Assembly: GCA_030620095.1 (NCBI GenBank)
Contig: JAUTXW010002146.1
Coordinates: forward strand, 310,001 to 374,000
Direction: 5' to 3'
Origin: Kuschelorhynchus macadamiae
Lineage: Eukaryota; Arthropoda; Insecta; Coleoptera; Curculionidae
DNA: 64,000 nucleotides
The notes below the pieces were generated by a model. That model was not told where the DNA came from. It was given only the letters and a program-made list of their open reading frames with translations, and did not search any database. Position numbers and translations under genes: made by a program. Each line of letters opens with the position of its first letter. The stretch's first letter is position 1. This document shows, piece by piece, positions 1 to 11,160 of the stretch.

Positions 1-82
1 CAGACTTGCACTCAATAAATTAAAGTACGATAAGCAAAATTGAGAAAATGTCTAGAAAAAATGCGTGCAAGATCTTCATCTA

Positions 83-189
83 CTAAGGGTCATTCTGCAC
101 TGAACCATAAACGAAATTGATAGCAAGAACTTCTTCCAAATTTAGCACTTTGATTTCCCAATGCGTTGGATCCACACGTGCCAAATGCG
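83..189 (-). pseudogene. Possible inverted fragment of a DUF4817/DDE transposase
   Basis: On the minus strand an open frame reads a run containing NPHLARV-like and LAINFVYGSVQND residues. This loosely resembles the segment RFSINVWYGIVN that precedes the second catalytic aspartate in the transposases elsewhere in this window. It abuts, in opposite orientation, a clear plus-strand fragment of the same kind of gene. The match is weak and could be chance. Confidence 0.25.
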
Positions 190-510
190 GATATCTGGTT
201 TCATCAGGATGGGACGGCTCCTCATTATTCGAGGTCTGTTCGTGATTATCTGAAGCAAATACTTCCAAATAGATGGAATGCCTGGGGGAGTCTAAGAATG
301 GTTACCGAGGTCTTTAGATCTTACCCCACTTGACTTTTTCCTGTAGGATTACTTAAAGTAAAGTTTTTAAAATAAAACTTGAGAATATTGAGATATTTAA
401 ACAACGAATAAGATACGAATGTGGACTTATTGCAGTAGAGGTTATTCAACATTTAGTTTATCACTAAATTGCTGCCAGCAATGAAACGGACAATACTTTC
501 AACACTTTTT
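190..510 (+). pseudogene. C-terminal fragment of a Tc1/mariner-type (DDE) transposase
   Basis: From about 196 the plus strand reads WFHQDGTAPHYSRSVRDYL, the block around the second catalytic Asp in IS630/Tc1/mariner transposases of the insect DUF4817 group (compare FMHDGCPAYFSRNVRQYLD at 5.4-5.7 kb). After stops and a frameshift it continues with YECGLIAVEVIQH, which fits the family's C-terminal tail. The N-terminal HTH, the first catalytic Asp and the SPDLTPLDF block are missing or scrambled. It is a dead remnant. Confidence 0.65.
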
Positions 511-519
511 AAAATAAAT

Positions 520-1720
520 CTAGCTAATCTTTTACTCGTTCTGTATAAGAAAAAAAAAGAATTTTAGGGGTTCTTTAATAATATGACAATAACATACTGG
601 ATTTCATAAAAAGAATAATGTGACCATTATTAATATATATTTATATTTTTTCGCACACCCTGAATGCACGTACTTTAGCTTGTAAAATGCGCAAGGAAAT
701 TGCAAAAGTTTATTTATGTGTCCAAGCGATTTTTCGAAAAATACCGAATTTCTTCCATGATAGATGTTCACACTGTATGCAAACTTACTTTCTGAATAGT
801 TTGTTAATATGTTGTCATTATTAAGTATTAATGGTTTAATTACTACAAACACTACGCCCCTATCGCAGGGGGGTATTTCCGCCCACAAAAAACTCTTTTA
901 TGACGCAGGTGTGTGGTTTCGTCTGACCGCAGGCGGGGGGATGTATTGGGAGGTCGGACAAAACCGATCGCACCTGTTTAACCTTTCTGCGAAATTAGAA
1001 CGGCGAGTCCCGACGGGAATTTCCAGCTGCTGCTGCTTTGCTGCTGTTGCTACTGGATCAGAAAATATAAAATGGAATTGGGGCAACACTTATTTTATTT
1101 GCTACTAGAGGGATATATCTATTAGGATGCAGTTTTTAATGTTCGGTAGGTTCTATTCCGCCTTACTGGGATTACAGATGGATGCATACGATTTAAATAT
1201 ACAGATTGTTTTAGACAGATGTTGAAATAATTAAGGTTCCTATAAACATACAAAACAGGCGTTTGGTTTTTGAGTTACAGGATGTTGAACAATATTTATA
1301 GAAATATTTTTTTGAAAATGTTTCAAGATATTGCAGGCAGCATATAAGTATATTAAAAGACATTTTCACTAGTAAAAAAGTAAATTTTCACATAAACCAG
1401 TGCCATACGTAATAGCAAGCCTAGAATTATTTTAAATAGAAAAAAGTATTTCTCCTTACTCGACAAAATATTCCGAGTGTTGAACGTATTGTTTCACAAG
1501 CATTTGTGACTGATCAATCCAATTTTCTTGAGAAATTTTGTTTCAATGGTCTCTTAAATAGCAACTGAAGTGAACGGATCTTGTCATTTGTGCTGATTCG
1601 ACTGAAAATTGGTGTGTTTGGCTTTAAGAATTCAAATTATGAATTTTTATTTCACCTTTCAAAATTAAAAAAGGCGGCGCCAATATGGCGGACGAATTTT
1701 ATCAGTCAGTCAAAAAGGTG
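520..1720. other. No recognisable gene
   Basis: AT-rich sequence. A local GC-rich patch at about 855-1060 leaves short frames open on both strands, but neither has a recognisable motif. No splice-flanked exon or repeat terminus was identified. Confidence 0.5.
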
Positions 1721-1722
1721 TT

Positions 1723-1790
1723 TTAAGGGGGAACTGCACGCAGAAGATGAAAAATCAGCGAAGGTTCCAAAAAGATGGCATGGCATGGGT
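1723..1790. mobile_element. Terminus of a TTAA-flanked (piggyBac-like) element
   Basis: TTAA is followed by GGGGGAACTGCACGCAGA. The same terminus starts at 57771 (TTAAGGGGGAACTGCACG), is inverted at 61222 and recurs diverged at 61223. Homology with the 61.2-kb copy extends about 45 bp inward. No partner end was found nearby, so this is a solo terminus. Confidence 0.6.
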
Positions 1791-1879
1791 TAATCTGAAG
1801 TATTTTGTTTGTTTTTATTGAGTAAAATATGTCTGGCTTGATGAAATAAGTTGTCAAAACTGATTCGATTTTATTTATT

Positions 1880-2335
1880 ATACAGGGTGTTAAAATTAGC
1901 ATAATTGCTTTCATAAGATCAGAGTACCTTTTATTTATAGGGTGTCTCTAAAGGATCTAGAAAAATATACCTTGCGATAAGATATAATGATCTAAATTAA
2001 CTTACGGTCAGTTCTAATGTTGACAGTGTCCGAGATACAGGGGATTTGGGCAACATAAGCTAATTGATCTGGACTAAAATTTTGGAGTAATTTTTCAGTT
2101 TTTTGTCTTTTGTCTTGTTCTTAAATTTATAATTAAAGATTTTTTAGCCTCAGTGGTCAATGATGTAGTTATAGTCAGTCAGTTCCAAAATTCCACCCCT
2201 TAGTCTTAGGAAATTTGCATTTAGATTTTTTTCTAAGAAACTTATAATAATTCCACTTAATTGTCGGTAACTTAATGTCAAAACGAACAAAAAGATATTA
2301 GCCGTATTTATTAGGTAAAACGCGCGATAAAATAC
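1880..2335. other. Stacked Tc1-like element ends, no gene
   Basis: Several CAGGGTGT-type termini occur (about 1885, with a diverged one near 1940), matching the ends of the DUF4817-type elements elsewhere in the window. No coding sequence was recognised. Confidence 0.4.
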
Positions 2336-2844
2336 AGGGTGTCCACGAACAACCCCTTCAAAATGAAAGGGATGATTCTACTAAATCCGAAAATGCTTCG
2401 TTACGAAGATACAGGGTGTTGAAATATAAATTTTATTTAATTTTTTATTAAATATCGGTTGCAAATAATATAATTTTCTCACGAAATTGGCCATTCGGGA
2501 TATTTTTTGGGTGAGGAATCATAATTTGGTATTAGATTTCATGTGACATTTAGAGGGCGCTACGTACGCTACTATTATTTATGTAAATTTGCTCTATAAT
2601 AAATATTATTCTTGTACCTTTTCTAAGCAAAAAAGCTATACTAACTCAACAACGCTCGAGTTAACCGTTCTCGAACAATTTGCAAGTTTATGCGTCGATG
2701 CAAGGAAAACAAATTTTTTAATAATAATAAACTAAGATGTATAGTAGACACTACAAAATTGAAGGTAAGTATGAATTATTTTAAACTATAATAAATGCTT
2801 CACGTGGTGACAGTTAGTTTGAAGGCATAATGTATTTTTTTTGA

Positions 2845-5224
2845 AGGTCTAATACGTCTATAAATATTCTGCATATGTGCTCTTTTATGGAACTCATGCA
2901 ATTTAACGGTATATGTAACATTAATAACAGAACCTTAGATCTGGTTTTTTGTAACAAATTAAGTGTTGAGGCAGTCAACCATTGTTTTGACCCTATTATT
3001 AGAGAGAATAGCCACCATCCAGCTTTAACCATACATTTTAAAAAGGTTAATCTAAAAAATTTAAAAGCTAATAATATACTTAATTTCAATTTTAACCGTG
3101 CCAATAACAACAATATAAATAATAAATTATCAACAATCCTCTGGCCTATTGTTTTTGTGAATAAGAATGTGGATTAGTAAGTTGATGTATTTTATGAGCT
3201 GTTAAACAACATTATAGCGGAATATGCTCCATCTTATAAGGCTCGGGGTGGTTATCCTGTATATTTTAAACGAGATACAATAAATACAATTAAAGAGAAA
3301 AATAAAACACACAAGTTATACAAGATATACAAAGCCCTGGTCACTATCGAGCATTTTCTTTGCTGAGAAGGGCTTCTAAGCGGCTGATGCGTAGGGACTA
3401 TAATGTTTATATTGCCAATATAGAAAATGAAATAAATGTTAATTCTAAGAGCTTTTGGAGATTTGTTAAAGATAAAAAGAAGGGTGACTTAGCATTTCCC
3501 AAATTTCTGAATTATGGCAACCGTTCGGCTACTGAGGGAGTCCAAATTTGTCAGTTATTTGCCGATTATTTTAAAGAAGTTTACGAGCAACATCCCCCTC
3601 CCGACCGTCCTCTTGCTGTTATTGGTAAAAATAAATTTTCATTTACTGAAAACCAAATCTCTAAGGCTATTCTTGAATTGGATACAAAATAATGGTCCCG
3701 ATAATTTACCGAACATATTTATAAAAAACACTAGGGTTCAACTGATTAAGCCTCTGCATCATATTTTTAATTTATCTTTAAAAAACGGGGTCTTCCCTAT
3801 AAAGTGGAAGTTATCTTACATAATGCCACTGCCTAAAGGTGGTGATAAGCATAATGTAAAAAATTATAGACCGATAAGTAAGTTATGTGTATTTGGAAAA
3901 ATATTCGAAAAACTTATACATGAATCTATACTTAACACTGTTAAAAATATTATAATTAAGGAGCAACATGGATTTTTTCCACGCAGGTCCACTGTCAGCA
4001 ATCTCCTAGAATATACCGAATTTGTAACCCAGTTTATGGATGATCGAAAACAGGTTGATGTCATATACACCGACTTCAGCAAGGCGCTTGATAAAATAAG
4101 TCACAATATATTGATAAGACGCCTTGCTGAGGTGGGTGTATCGAATGATTTATTGGGATGGATATGGTTATATCTAACGGACAGGCGACAGATGGTTTCG
4201 GTTATCCTAACCATCTTGGTCCTTTATTTTTCATCATTTATATCAACGAAATTAAACCGTCTTTTTCTCACTCTGGATTTCTGCTCTATGCAGATGACTT
4301 AAAAATTTTTATAGTAATTGAGTCCCAAGATGATTGCCTATTATTACAAGATGATCTAAATACTTTAGTACAATATTGTGATAATAATAGTTTGTATTTA
4401 AATTTGGACAAATGTGTGTCAATATCATATACCAGAAATATAAATATTTTTAAATATAATTACGCCATCCAGGGAACACAAATTAAATCAGTCCAAGAAA
4501 TTCGCGATCTTGGCATTATCATGGATTCGAAAATGTTGTTTAAATCTCATGTAGACTTCGTTCTAAATAATTGTAATCGGCTTTTAGGATTTATAATTCG
4601 AAATAGTTATAATTTTACTAACCCCAGTGCAATATTAAGTTTGTAATATGCTTTTATTTACAGCCTTTTGAACTTTGCGTCAGCTGTTTGGAACCCTTTT
4701 ATGCATTATATGATTATTATCACGTAAAACCGAAGTAGCCATTGTTAATAGCAATTACCTTCCGATTCGCAAAAAGTTTTGTATTTTATCGTTAACCGAT
4801 AGAAGAAAGATCTCTGACCTCTTAATGGTGTATAAAGTAATTAATGACCTCATTGATTCTCCTGTTCTTGTTTCAAAATTAATTTATAAGATACCTGCTC
4901 GTGATTTAAGAACTCAAAGTACTTTTCAAATTCCATTTAGAAACACTAATTCCGGACAAAACTCTCCTATTTGTAGAATTAGCAACTATTTTAATAATCT
5001 ATGTCAAAGCGGGGAAGTGTTCGATATGTCTTTGAACAATTACAAGAAATTTGTGAAAACTTTACTGTAAATTTTTGTCAGTGTGATTTTTGTTTTTCTT
5101 TTTCATTTTGTTGACTCTATACTTGTAGTTAAGCTTCCCACTAACTCTTAATGTATGCCGTGAATACTTAGCGGACTTTTATCTGTTGTATTCTTATTTT
5201 TGAATAAATAAATAAATAAATAAA
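2845..5224 (+). mobile_element. 5'-truncated non-LTR retrotransposon (LINE-B1)
   Basis: It starts inside the APE-type endonuclease domain (NRTLDLVFCN, then SHHPALTIHF), continues through reverse transcriptase, and ends in an (AAAT)n tail at 5205-5224. The right junction falls in the C-terminal coding part of the surrounding transposase, so the LINE inserted after that element. 5' truncation is typical of target-primed reverse transcription. It belongs to the same family as 16461-18515. Confidence 0.85.
2875..5070 (+). pseudogene. LINE-B1 ORF2 remnant: endonuclease C-terminus and reverse transcriptase
   Basis: Successive frames encode the end of the endonuclease (2875-3177), a linker with SFWRFVKDKKK (3360-3692), the RT fingers with YRPISKLCVFGKIFEKL and DFSKALDKISHNIL (3514-4302), and the palm/thumb with LLYADDLKIF, which carries the catalytic YADD (4158-4646). 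The C-terminal region is at 4825-5070. The usual GVPQGS motif is damaged around 4195-4230. At least four frame changes or stops make it nonfunctional. Confidence 0.85.
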
Positions 5225-5227
5225 TTT

Positions 5228-6218
5228 GTCTGAACTCATTGCAGGCATTTTGAAATCGCAACCAGAGCTGCTCACGCGTTTGTATATTGGAATGGAGTAC
5301 ACATGACATTTGAGAAAACCCCATATACAAAAATCACACGGATTTAAGTCTGGCGACCTAGCTGGCTATTGAAATGGTCCGCCTCTACCAATCCACTGAT
5401 TTTCGTAAGTCTAATCCAGATACTGACGCACATTTCGACTAAAATAAGCCGGACACCCATCGTGCATAAACCACATGGTTTGCCGCATATTAAAAGGAAC
5501 TTCCTCTAGTAATGTGAGTAAAATATCCTGCAAAAAATTTAAATACTCTTCCCCTGTTAGTCGACCTGGCAACTCAACAGGTCCAATTAGGTTGTTGTTG
5601 TTTACAATACCAAACCACACATTAATACTAAACCTATGTTGATGTTCGGTTTCTTTCACAACATACGGATTGGAGGGATTAGATTGGATGCATAATGACG
5701 TAAATTGTGTAAATTATTAATTCCGTCTCTCGTGAAACAAGATTCATCGGGGAATAAAATACGAGATTAAAAGTTGGATCTTCAATTTTCTCGTTTCTCA
5801 TCCAATCGGAAAATACTACACGCGCAGGGAAATCACATTCCATCATAGCATGCACCTTTCTAAAATGAAACGGGTGTAAGTTCTCCTTGTGTATAATATT
5901 ACTTACAGATGATTTGCAAATTTCTGGATGCATCGCTGACAATCTTCGACAACTTAATTCTGGGTTATCTTCTAGATCCATCAGAATAGCTTCTTCGAAT
6001 TCCTTAACTATAACGGGATGCCTACCCGTTTCATTTTTTTTGGACACCGATCCGGTTTCCCTCAACCTCTGGTGAAGTGCCGTAAAGGTTGTATGAATGG
6101 GATGGATTCTATTCGAAAACTTTTCAACATATCTACGTTGTGCCGCTCGAGTGTAACACTGAACTTCCCCGTAGATTAAATCCATATCTGCATATTCTTC
6201 ATTACTAAACAAAACCAT
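5228..6218 (-). pseudogene. DUF4817-type DDE transposase, frameshifted, C-terminus cut by LINE-B1
   Basis: The chosen ATG at 6218 gives FSNEEYADMDLIYGEVQ, the conserved start of the insect DUF4817 HTH domain (about residues 4-60, ending LHQRLRETGS). A second helix-turn-helix stretch follows and ends HPFHFRKVHAM. DESCFTRDGI carries the first catalytic Asp near 5740, after a frameshift. Another frame holds NVWFGIVNNNNLIGPVELPG and FMHDGCPAYFSRNVRQYLD with the second Asp. The terminal part up to EQLWLRFQNACNEF lies at 5228-5400. The protein would have cut and pasted the flanking TIR element at TA sites, but frameshifts disable it. Confidence 0.8.
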
Positions 6219-6735
6219 TTTTTTAAAAAATATGAATTAAAATCTTACTTTCAATTAAATCAAATTTTTAATGACAATAACAATTTTGTCAAAAATTACA
6301 ATTGCGTTTATTATTGTTAAGAACGGTTACCTAGCATTGTTGAGTAACTATACCTTTTTTTATGAATACATACTTACACTTTCCTAAGCAAAAAAAGTAT
6401 ACTAAGTTCTCTAAAAAAAAAAGAATTACATTATGCCTTCAAACCAACGGTCATCACGTGGAGAATTTATTATAGTTTAGAATAATTCATACTTACATAC
6501 ATGAAATCTAGTACCAAATTATGATTCCTCACCCAAAAAAATTGAATTCCCAATTTCGTGAGAAATTTTTATTATTTGCAACAGACATTTAATAAAAAAT
6601 AAAATAAAATTTATATTTCAACACCCTGTATCTCCGTAACGAAGCATTTCCGGACCTAGGTTAATATGAAAATTTTTTCGTGTTTTTTTATGTAGAATCA
6701 CCCCTTTCATTTTGTACGGGTTGTTATATCGCTTT

Positions 6736-7499
6736 GTTATCCAAAATATGTCAAAATGAAAAAGCAAAAATATGTATAATCGGTAAAAAACTACAATGCG
6801 TGTTGCATTTCAAACAAATTTTAACAGGAAAAATTTTCGAAAAAAGTGACAGACTGTCCTTTTGCTGTTGCATCCCCTAGCGGCTATTTTATAAACTAAA
6901 AAAATATGTTTCAACCTTTTTATGTGGCCACGATGAGTATACATTTTTATCTAAAATTAAGGACCAATACTTCCTCAGATATAGCTGATGGTCAACACTA
7001 TTTAAATTACTGTATATTTTCTTATCGGCATTTTCTGGCAACGTTTGTTAACAGAGAATATATGAAGAAGGTAGCGTAATTAAAAAAAAAATATGCGATA
7101 GGTGAAATGTGGTGAAATCATAAACAAAATGACTTATCAATTTTGAAATCAAAACAAATATACTAAAAAATACACTCCTATTTATAACCCACTTAAAATT
7201 GTTCGAAGTTTAAATATAATACTTTTAAACAACATACCTTGCTCGTTGTTTTTCATGATAAAACAATCTTGCCTATTAATTATAAAGAGTTTATTTTATT
7301 CACTACGAAACCAATTTTTTTTTACGAAAAGAAAGGTATGAAAATCACCTCTAAATTCTTTGCTCTGACATTTCTTAAAACAAACCACGCACTTTCTATA
7401 ACGTCAATTTCAAATGCAACTAAATGTTTGATATATTAGAATGCCTACTAGTTCAGTTTAAAGTGAAATATATTCCAAAAAATTTTTTCAATTTCTGCC

Positions 7500-7500
<1 letters not shown>
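6736..7500. other. No recognisable gene
   Basis: AT-rich sequence with short frames of 66 codons or fewer and no motif. No terminal repeat was recognised. Confidence 0.45.
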
Positions 7501-7999
<499 letters not shown>

Positions 8000-8233
8000 C
8001 TATACACGTTTCCCTACATTGAAGATAATAAATGTCTCTCTAAACCCCTTAAAATTAATACTAATGTTGTTGCTTCTCTTGGTTTAACTAGCCTTTACTC
8101 GGAAAATACACTATCAAATTATAATGCGCTATAAAAAACAATTTATTCCCATTGACTCCGTTATGTAGTAGAACGTTTTCCACCTCCCTCGCCTTCCCTC
8201 CCTTCTTCTCTCTCTACGTCCCTTCCTCTATTT
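8000..8233. other. No recognisable gene
   Basis: A short possible coding-like frame near 8035-8110 (containing NVVASLGLTSLYSENTL) has no recognised family. The pyrimidine-rich run at 8165-8230 looks like low complexity. Confidence 0.35.
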
Positions 8234-9275
8234 TATTAGTACTGAGGCGCTATTTAGCCCTAACTAGATTGAAAGTTATTGGATCCGGTGGTGTCTCAAG
8301 GGGCACCGCAACCATCAATATTGAGAAACTGACACTGACCCTCTTTGCCGTTTTTATAGCTTTTTCAGTTTATGCAACTAAATATAGAACTTTCTGGTCT
8401 CTTGTGTTTTGTTTGCATCTAGCTTCCTTTTCGATAAAAAAAAATCACTTTAAACCACTCTAAATGTTTTTGCACCTACCTGGGGGAGTTTATCATATCA
8501 GTAAATTTTAAAGTTGTCAGTTAGCAGTGATTCCATTATGAATAATTTTAGTAATTCTAAAATGACTGACATGCACTTTATTTATAGATTAGCAAATGGA
8601 AATTCGGAAGAGCCATGGAGAATTTACCAAGACAGATATCCTAACAGAGTAATTCCATGTGCTAAAACATTTAGAACGATACATGCAAGATTAAGTGAAA
8701 CTGGTATCTGGATCGGACGTGCAGAACCTCAAAATTGGTCAGCTCGTAGTCCTGATATGAATCCTCCACATTTCTATTTATGGGGTCATCTGAAGCCTCT
8801 GGTTTATAAAACTCCTGTGCTAGATGTAAATGACTTGAGAAATCGAATAATCGACAATTGCAATGTCATAAGGAATACTCCAGAAATTTCTGACCGTGTC
8901 AGACAATCAATGACGAAGCGATTGCAATCGTGTATTTTACCAGATAGTAGTCATTTTGTTCATCTACTTTAAGGTCGAAATTGTTTATTTTTTATTTTTC
9001 TGTACTTTATGTATAGCAATTAATACATAGTTTTTATTTTTTTAATGTCCTTGGATAACTTTTAAAGTAATTTTTTTTCTCGAAAACGAGGCTAGATACG
9101 AACAAAACACAAGAGACAAAAAAGTTGTATTTTTAGCTAAAAAAGCTATAAAAACTGCAAAAGGGGTCAGTGGCGTACTTTTTTTTCCCAATATTGATTA
9201 TTGCAGTGCCCCTTGAAACACCACTGGATCCAATAACTTCAAACTAGTTAGGGCTGAATTAGCGCCTTACGTATT
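8234..9275 (+). mobile_element. Internally deleted DUF4817-type element with ~220-bp TIRs
   Basis: 8236-8450 recurs inverted at about 9060-9275. Paired landmarks are GGCGCTATTTAGCCCTAACT and its complement at about 9250-9268, the TTATTGGATCC block, and the TCTTGTGTTTTG block. Between the arms is a short ORF joining the start and end of a transposase. It looks like a non-autonomous derivative of an element like the one at 39513-42539. A CACCCTGTATA terminus at about 9345 lies just outside. Confidence 0.7.
8538..8972 (+). CDS. Truncated DUF4817 transposase ORF (HTH plus C-terminus, catalytic core deleted)
   Basis: The ATG at 8538 aligns with the start of the 41-kb transposase (MNNFSNSKMTDMHFIYR beside MNRYTNAEMTDMHFLYG), so it is preferred over an upstream non-ATG frame. 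Residues 1-60 are the DUF4817 helix-turn-helix domain ending RLSETGIW. The frame then joins directly to WSARSPDMNPPHFYLWGHLK and the C-terminal helices. Both Asp residues of the catalytic core are lost. The 145 codons are open, so it could still yield a DNA-binding protein, but retention may simply reflect youth. No splice sites are needed. Confidence 0.6.
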   Translation: MNNFSNSKMTDMHFIYRLANGNSEEPWRIYQDRYPNRVIPCAKTFRTIHARLSETGIWIGRAEPQNWSARSPDMNPPHFYLWGHLKPLVYKTPVLDVNDLRNRIIDNCNVIRNTPEISDRVRQSMTKRLQSCILPDSSHFVHLL

Positions 9276-9463
9276 ACGAACTTTTTTTCTTAAAATGACC
9301 TAATGAGTCACATCCTGGAGTTACGAACCGTAGTTACACACCCTGTATATCTGTGGCCCAAAATGTTATTTATTTTTAGTTTTTGGTTCACTTTATGAAA
9401 GTGTGATTTCTAAATTTTTTAATATGTCATTTTTATGATTAATAACAAATTTTATTGTTCCAG

Positions 9464-9551
9464 GGAGTAGAACCAAAGGGCATTAAAGAGGAAAACGTCG
9501 AGAAGGACAATGGAGGATTTGTTGACACACCAAGAATTAAAACTCCTAAAG
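9464..9551 (+). CDS. Candidate internal exon of an unidentified host gene
   Basis: A T-rich tract ending TTCCAG is followed by 88 nt open in the frame GVEPKGIKEENVEKDNGGF (residues 1-19) and then by AAG|GTAAGT, a consensus donor. The composition is clearly less AT-rich than its surroundings. The charged peptide with IKEE resembles linker regions of insect zinc-finger proteins, but no domain is present. Both zinc-finger exons in this window are on the other strand. Flanking exons were not found. Confidence 0.5.
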
Positions 9552-9559
9552 GTAAGTGT

Positions 9560-10265
9560 AAGTTGGGTGTGTGTGATATTCCAAATTATTTTACACCTCA
9601 ACAAAATTATTAACAAAGTATAATAAACAATTTTAATAAAAATTAATACTTTGTAACTCTTTGTTTATACAAGTGGCTAGTTTCACATAAGCATCTAACA
9701 TACCCAATATGGTATATGGATAAAGTGGTTTCTAAAAACCCACACGAAATTGGGCCCCCATGATGATATAAGAGTAGGCAGATAATCGATATTAGGTAAT
9801 ATACTATACTATATTTTCTAAAAACAAATCTTTATTGGAATAATATTAATATTTTAAACTAGATCAGTATAAAATAAAATATTCACTTCTAATGAGGTAG
9901 GTGGGTATTAGGTCTCTTGGCAGAAGTGGAAATATAGCTCCCAGCCCTTCTTACGATAACATACATTGCCGGTACTTGTCATCTATGGTTTGTCATATAC
10001 ATATGTCATTTTAGTTTACTTGAGTGCTATCTATCTACCTACTAGTCTAGCTGTAGAAATAAAAATAGGCCTCAGTGTTTTATTTTTTAATTTAAAATAG
10101 TTTAATTTTAAGCTCTGATGATGACCAGGAAGTTAAAACACGCTTAAGTAAGACCACTGAACTCTTTTTTATAGTCGAATAATCATATCTCCTGAAAAAA
10201 ATATCGATTCTTTCTGTTTATACACTATTTCATGCTCTATATAGTAATAATTAATTAAAACAGAC
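9560..10265. other. Mostly unassigned; possible Penelope-type ribozyme relic at 10108-10141
   Basis: The region is AT-rich and has no gene. CTGATGATGACCAGGAAG followed by TTAAAACACGC at about 10112-10140 has the layout CUGAUGA, a 4-bp stem (UGAC/GUUA) with a six-base loop, then AAAAC where hammerhead cores have GAAAC. It may be an eroded Penelope-like or retrozyme terminus. Confidence 0.35.
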
Positions 10266-11160
10266 CAGTGGCGGCTATTCAGATGAAGTAGGTGAAGTGC
10301 TACTTCACCAGGAAAAATAAACAAGCAAACATCTAACTATATTTATTATATATCTCTTAAAATTTAAGTTTTTGCATTCATTTATTCATCTAATTGGAAA
10401 AAAATAAACTGTACATCTCGAATAAATATTTTACTTGACCGTTGGCGGCATGTCTTTTTAAAACTTTCAATCGAACTTTATTATAACAACTATAACAGTG
10501 GCGCAAACCGCTTCGACTTTGCTGGAGGTGCTATGTTTAGTTTACGATTTTCCTACTACGTTGCCATGACCAGCGCCATACAACGCTCTCGGTGAATTGC
10601 TAACGCAGTACACTACACCCATGTGTCGTTCAGTTTGGGGTGGTTGTTTACTTTTATTTTCGCGGATTTCGCTGCAACCGGTTAGTTCCTTTGCAGTGTG
10701 GTTGACTGTTTTGTGTTATGGTTGTTACAACTTTATTTGGTGTCGGGTTTATTAATTTACATTATTGATGAATCCGATCACGGATGTGGTCTGCATTTTG
10801 TTGAAAACTCCATTTAATCGATGGAAGGAACAAGATCAGAGTTTGAATACAAATGATTATGTAGTAGTCAAATATTACAAAAATTGTTTTGCTGGCCTTG
10901 TTTACTAGTTTCTAATAAATATTCAGTGTGGAATAAGGAAGGATTTGCAGGTATATTAAATATATGAAGGTCTTTACATAAACATGAAGACCCGGCGGAG
11001 CATTTAAAATGCGAATTAATGCTAAAAATCTGTAAAAAATCAAAGCACTATAGCTGACACTTTAAAAGAAAATGCTAAACTATATAAAATACATTTTAAC
11101 GAAAACGTCCAATTAAATAGACTATTTATGTGATTGGTAATTGACGCAGTTTTGTACCTT

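Larger units (their letters stand above)
2336..6735 (-). mobile_element. Long-TIR Tc1/mariner-type element (DUF4817 group) with nested LINE
   Basis: The left end begins TA then CAGGGTGTCCACGAACAACC. Its first ~230 bp recur inverted at about 6500-6725, including AATGCTTCGTTACG and GATACAGGGTGTTGAAATA, and further inverted blocks lie at 2800-2840 and 6425-6480. The arms are about 400 bp with internal rearrangements (an extra block at about 2555-2765 on the left). A transposase relic runs leftward from 6218. A LINE fills about 2845-5224 and interrupts the transposase C-terminus. The outer ~10 bp of the right end have diverged, so that edge is approximate. Confidence 0.65.

Noticed and set aside
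809..1108. 99-codon plus-strand frame in a GC-richer patch
   Set aside because: Both strands are open across the same patch, no motif or splice context is visible, and a poly-Cys/Ala stretch comes from a GCTGCTG run.
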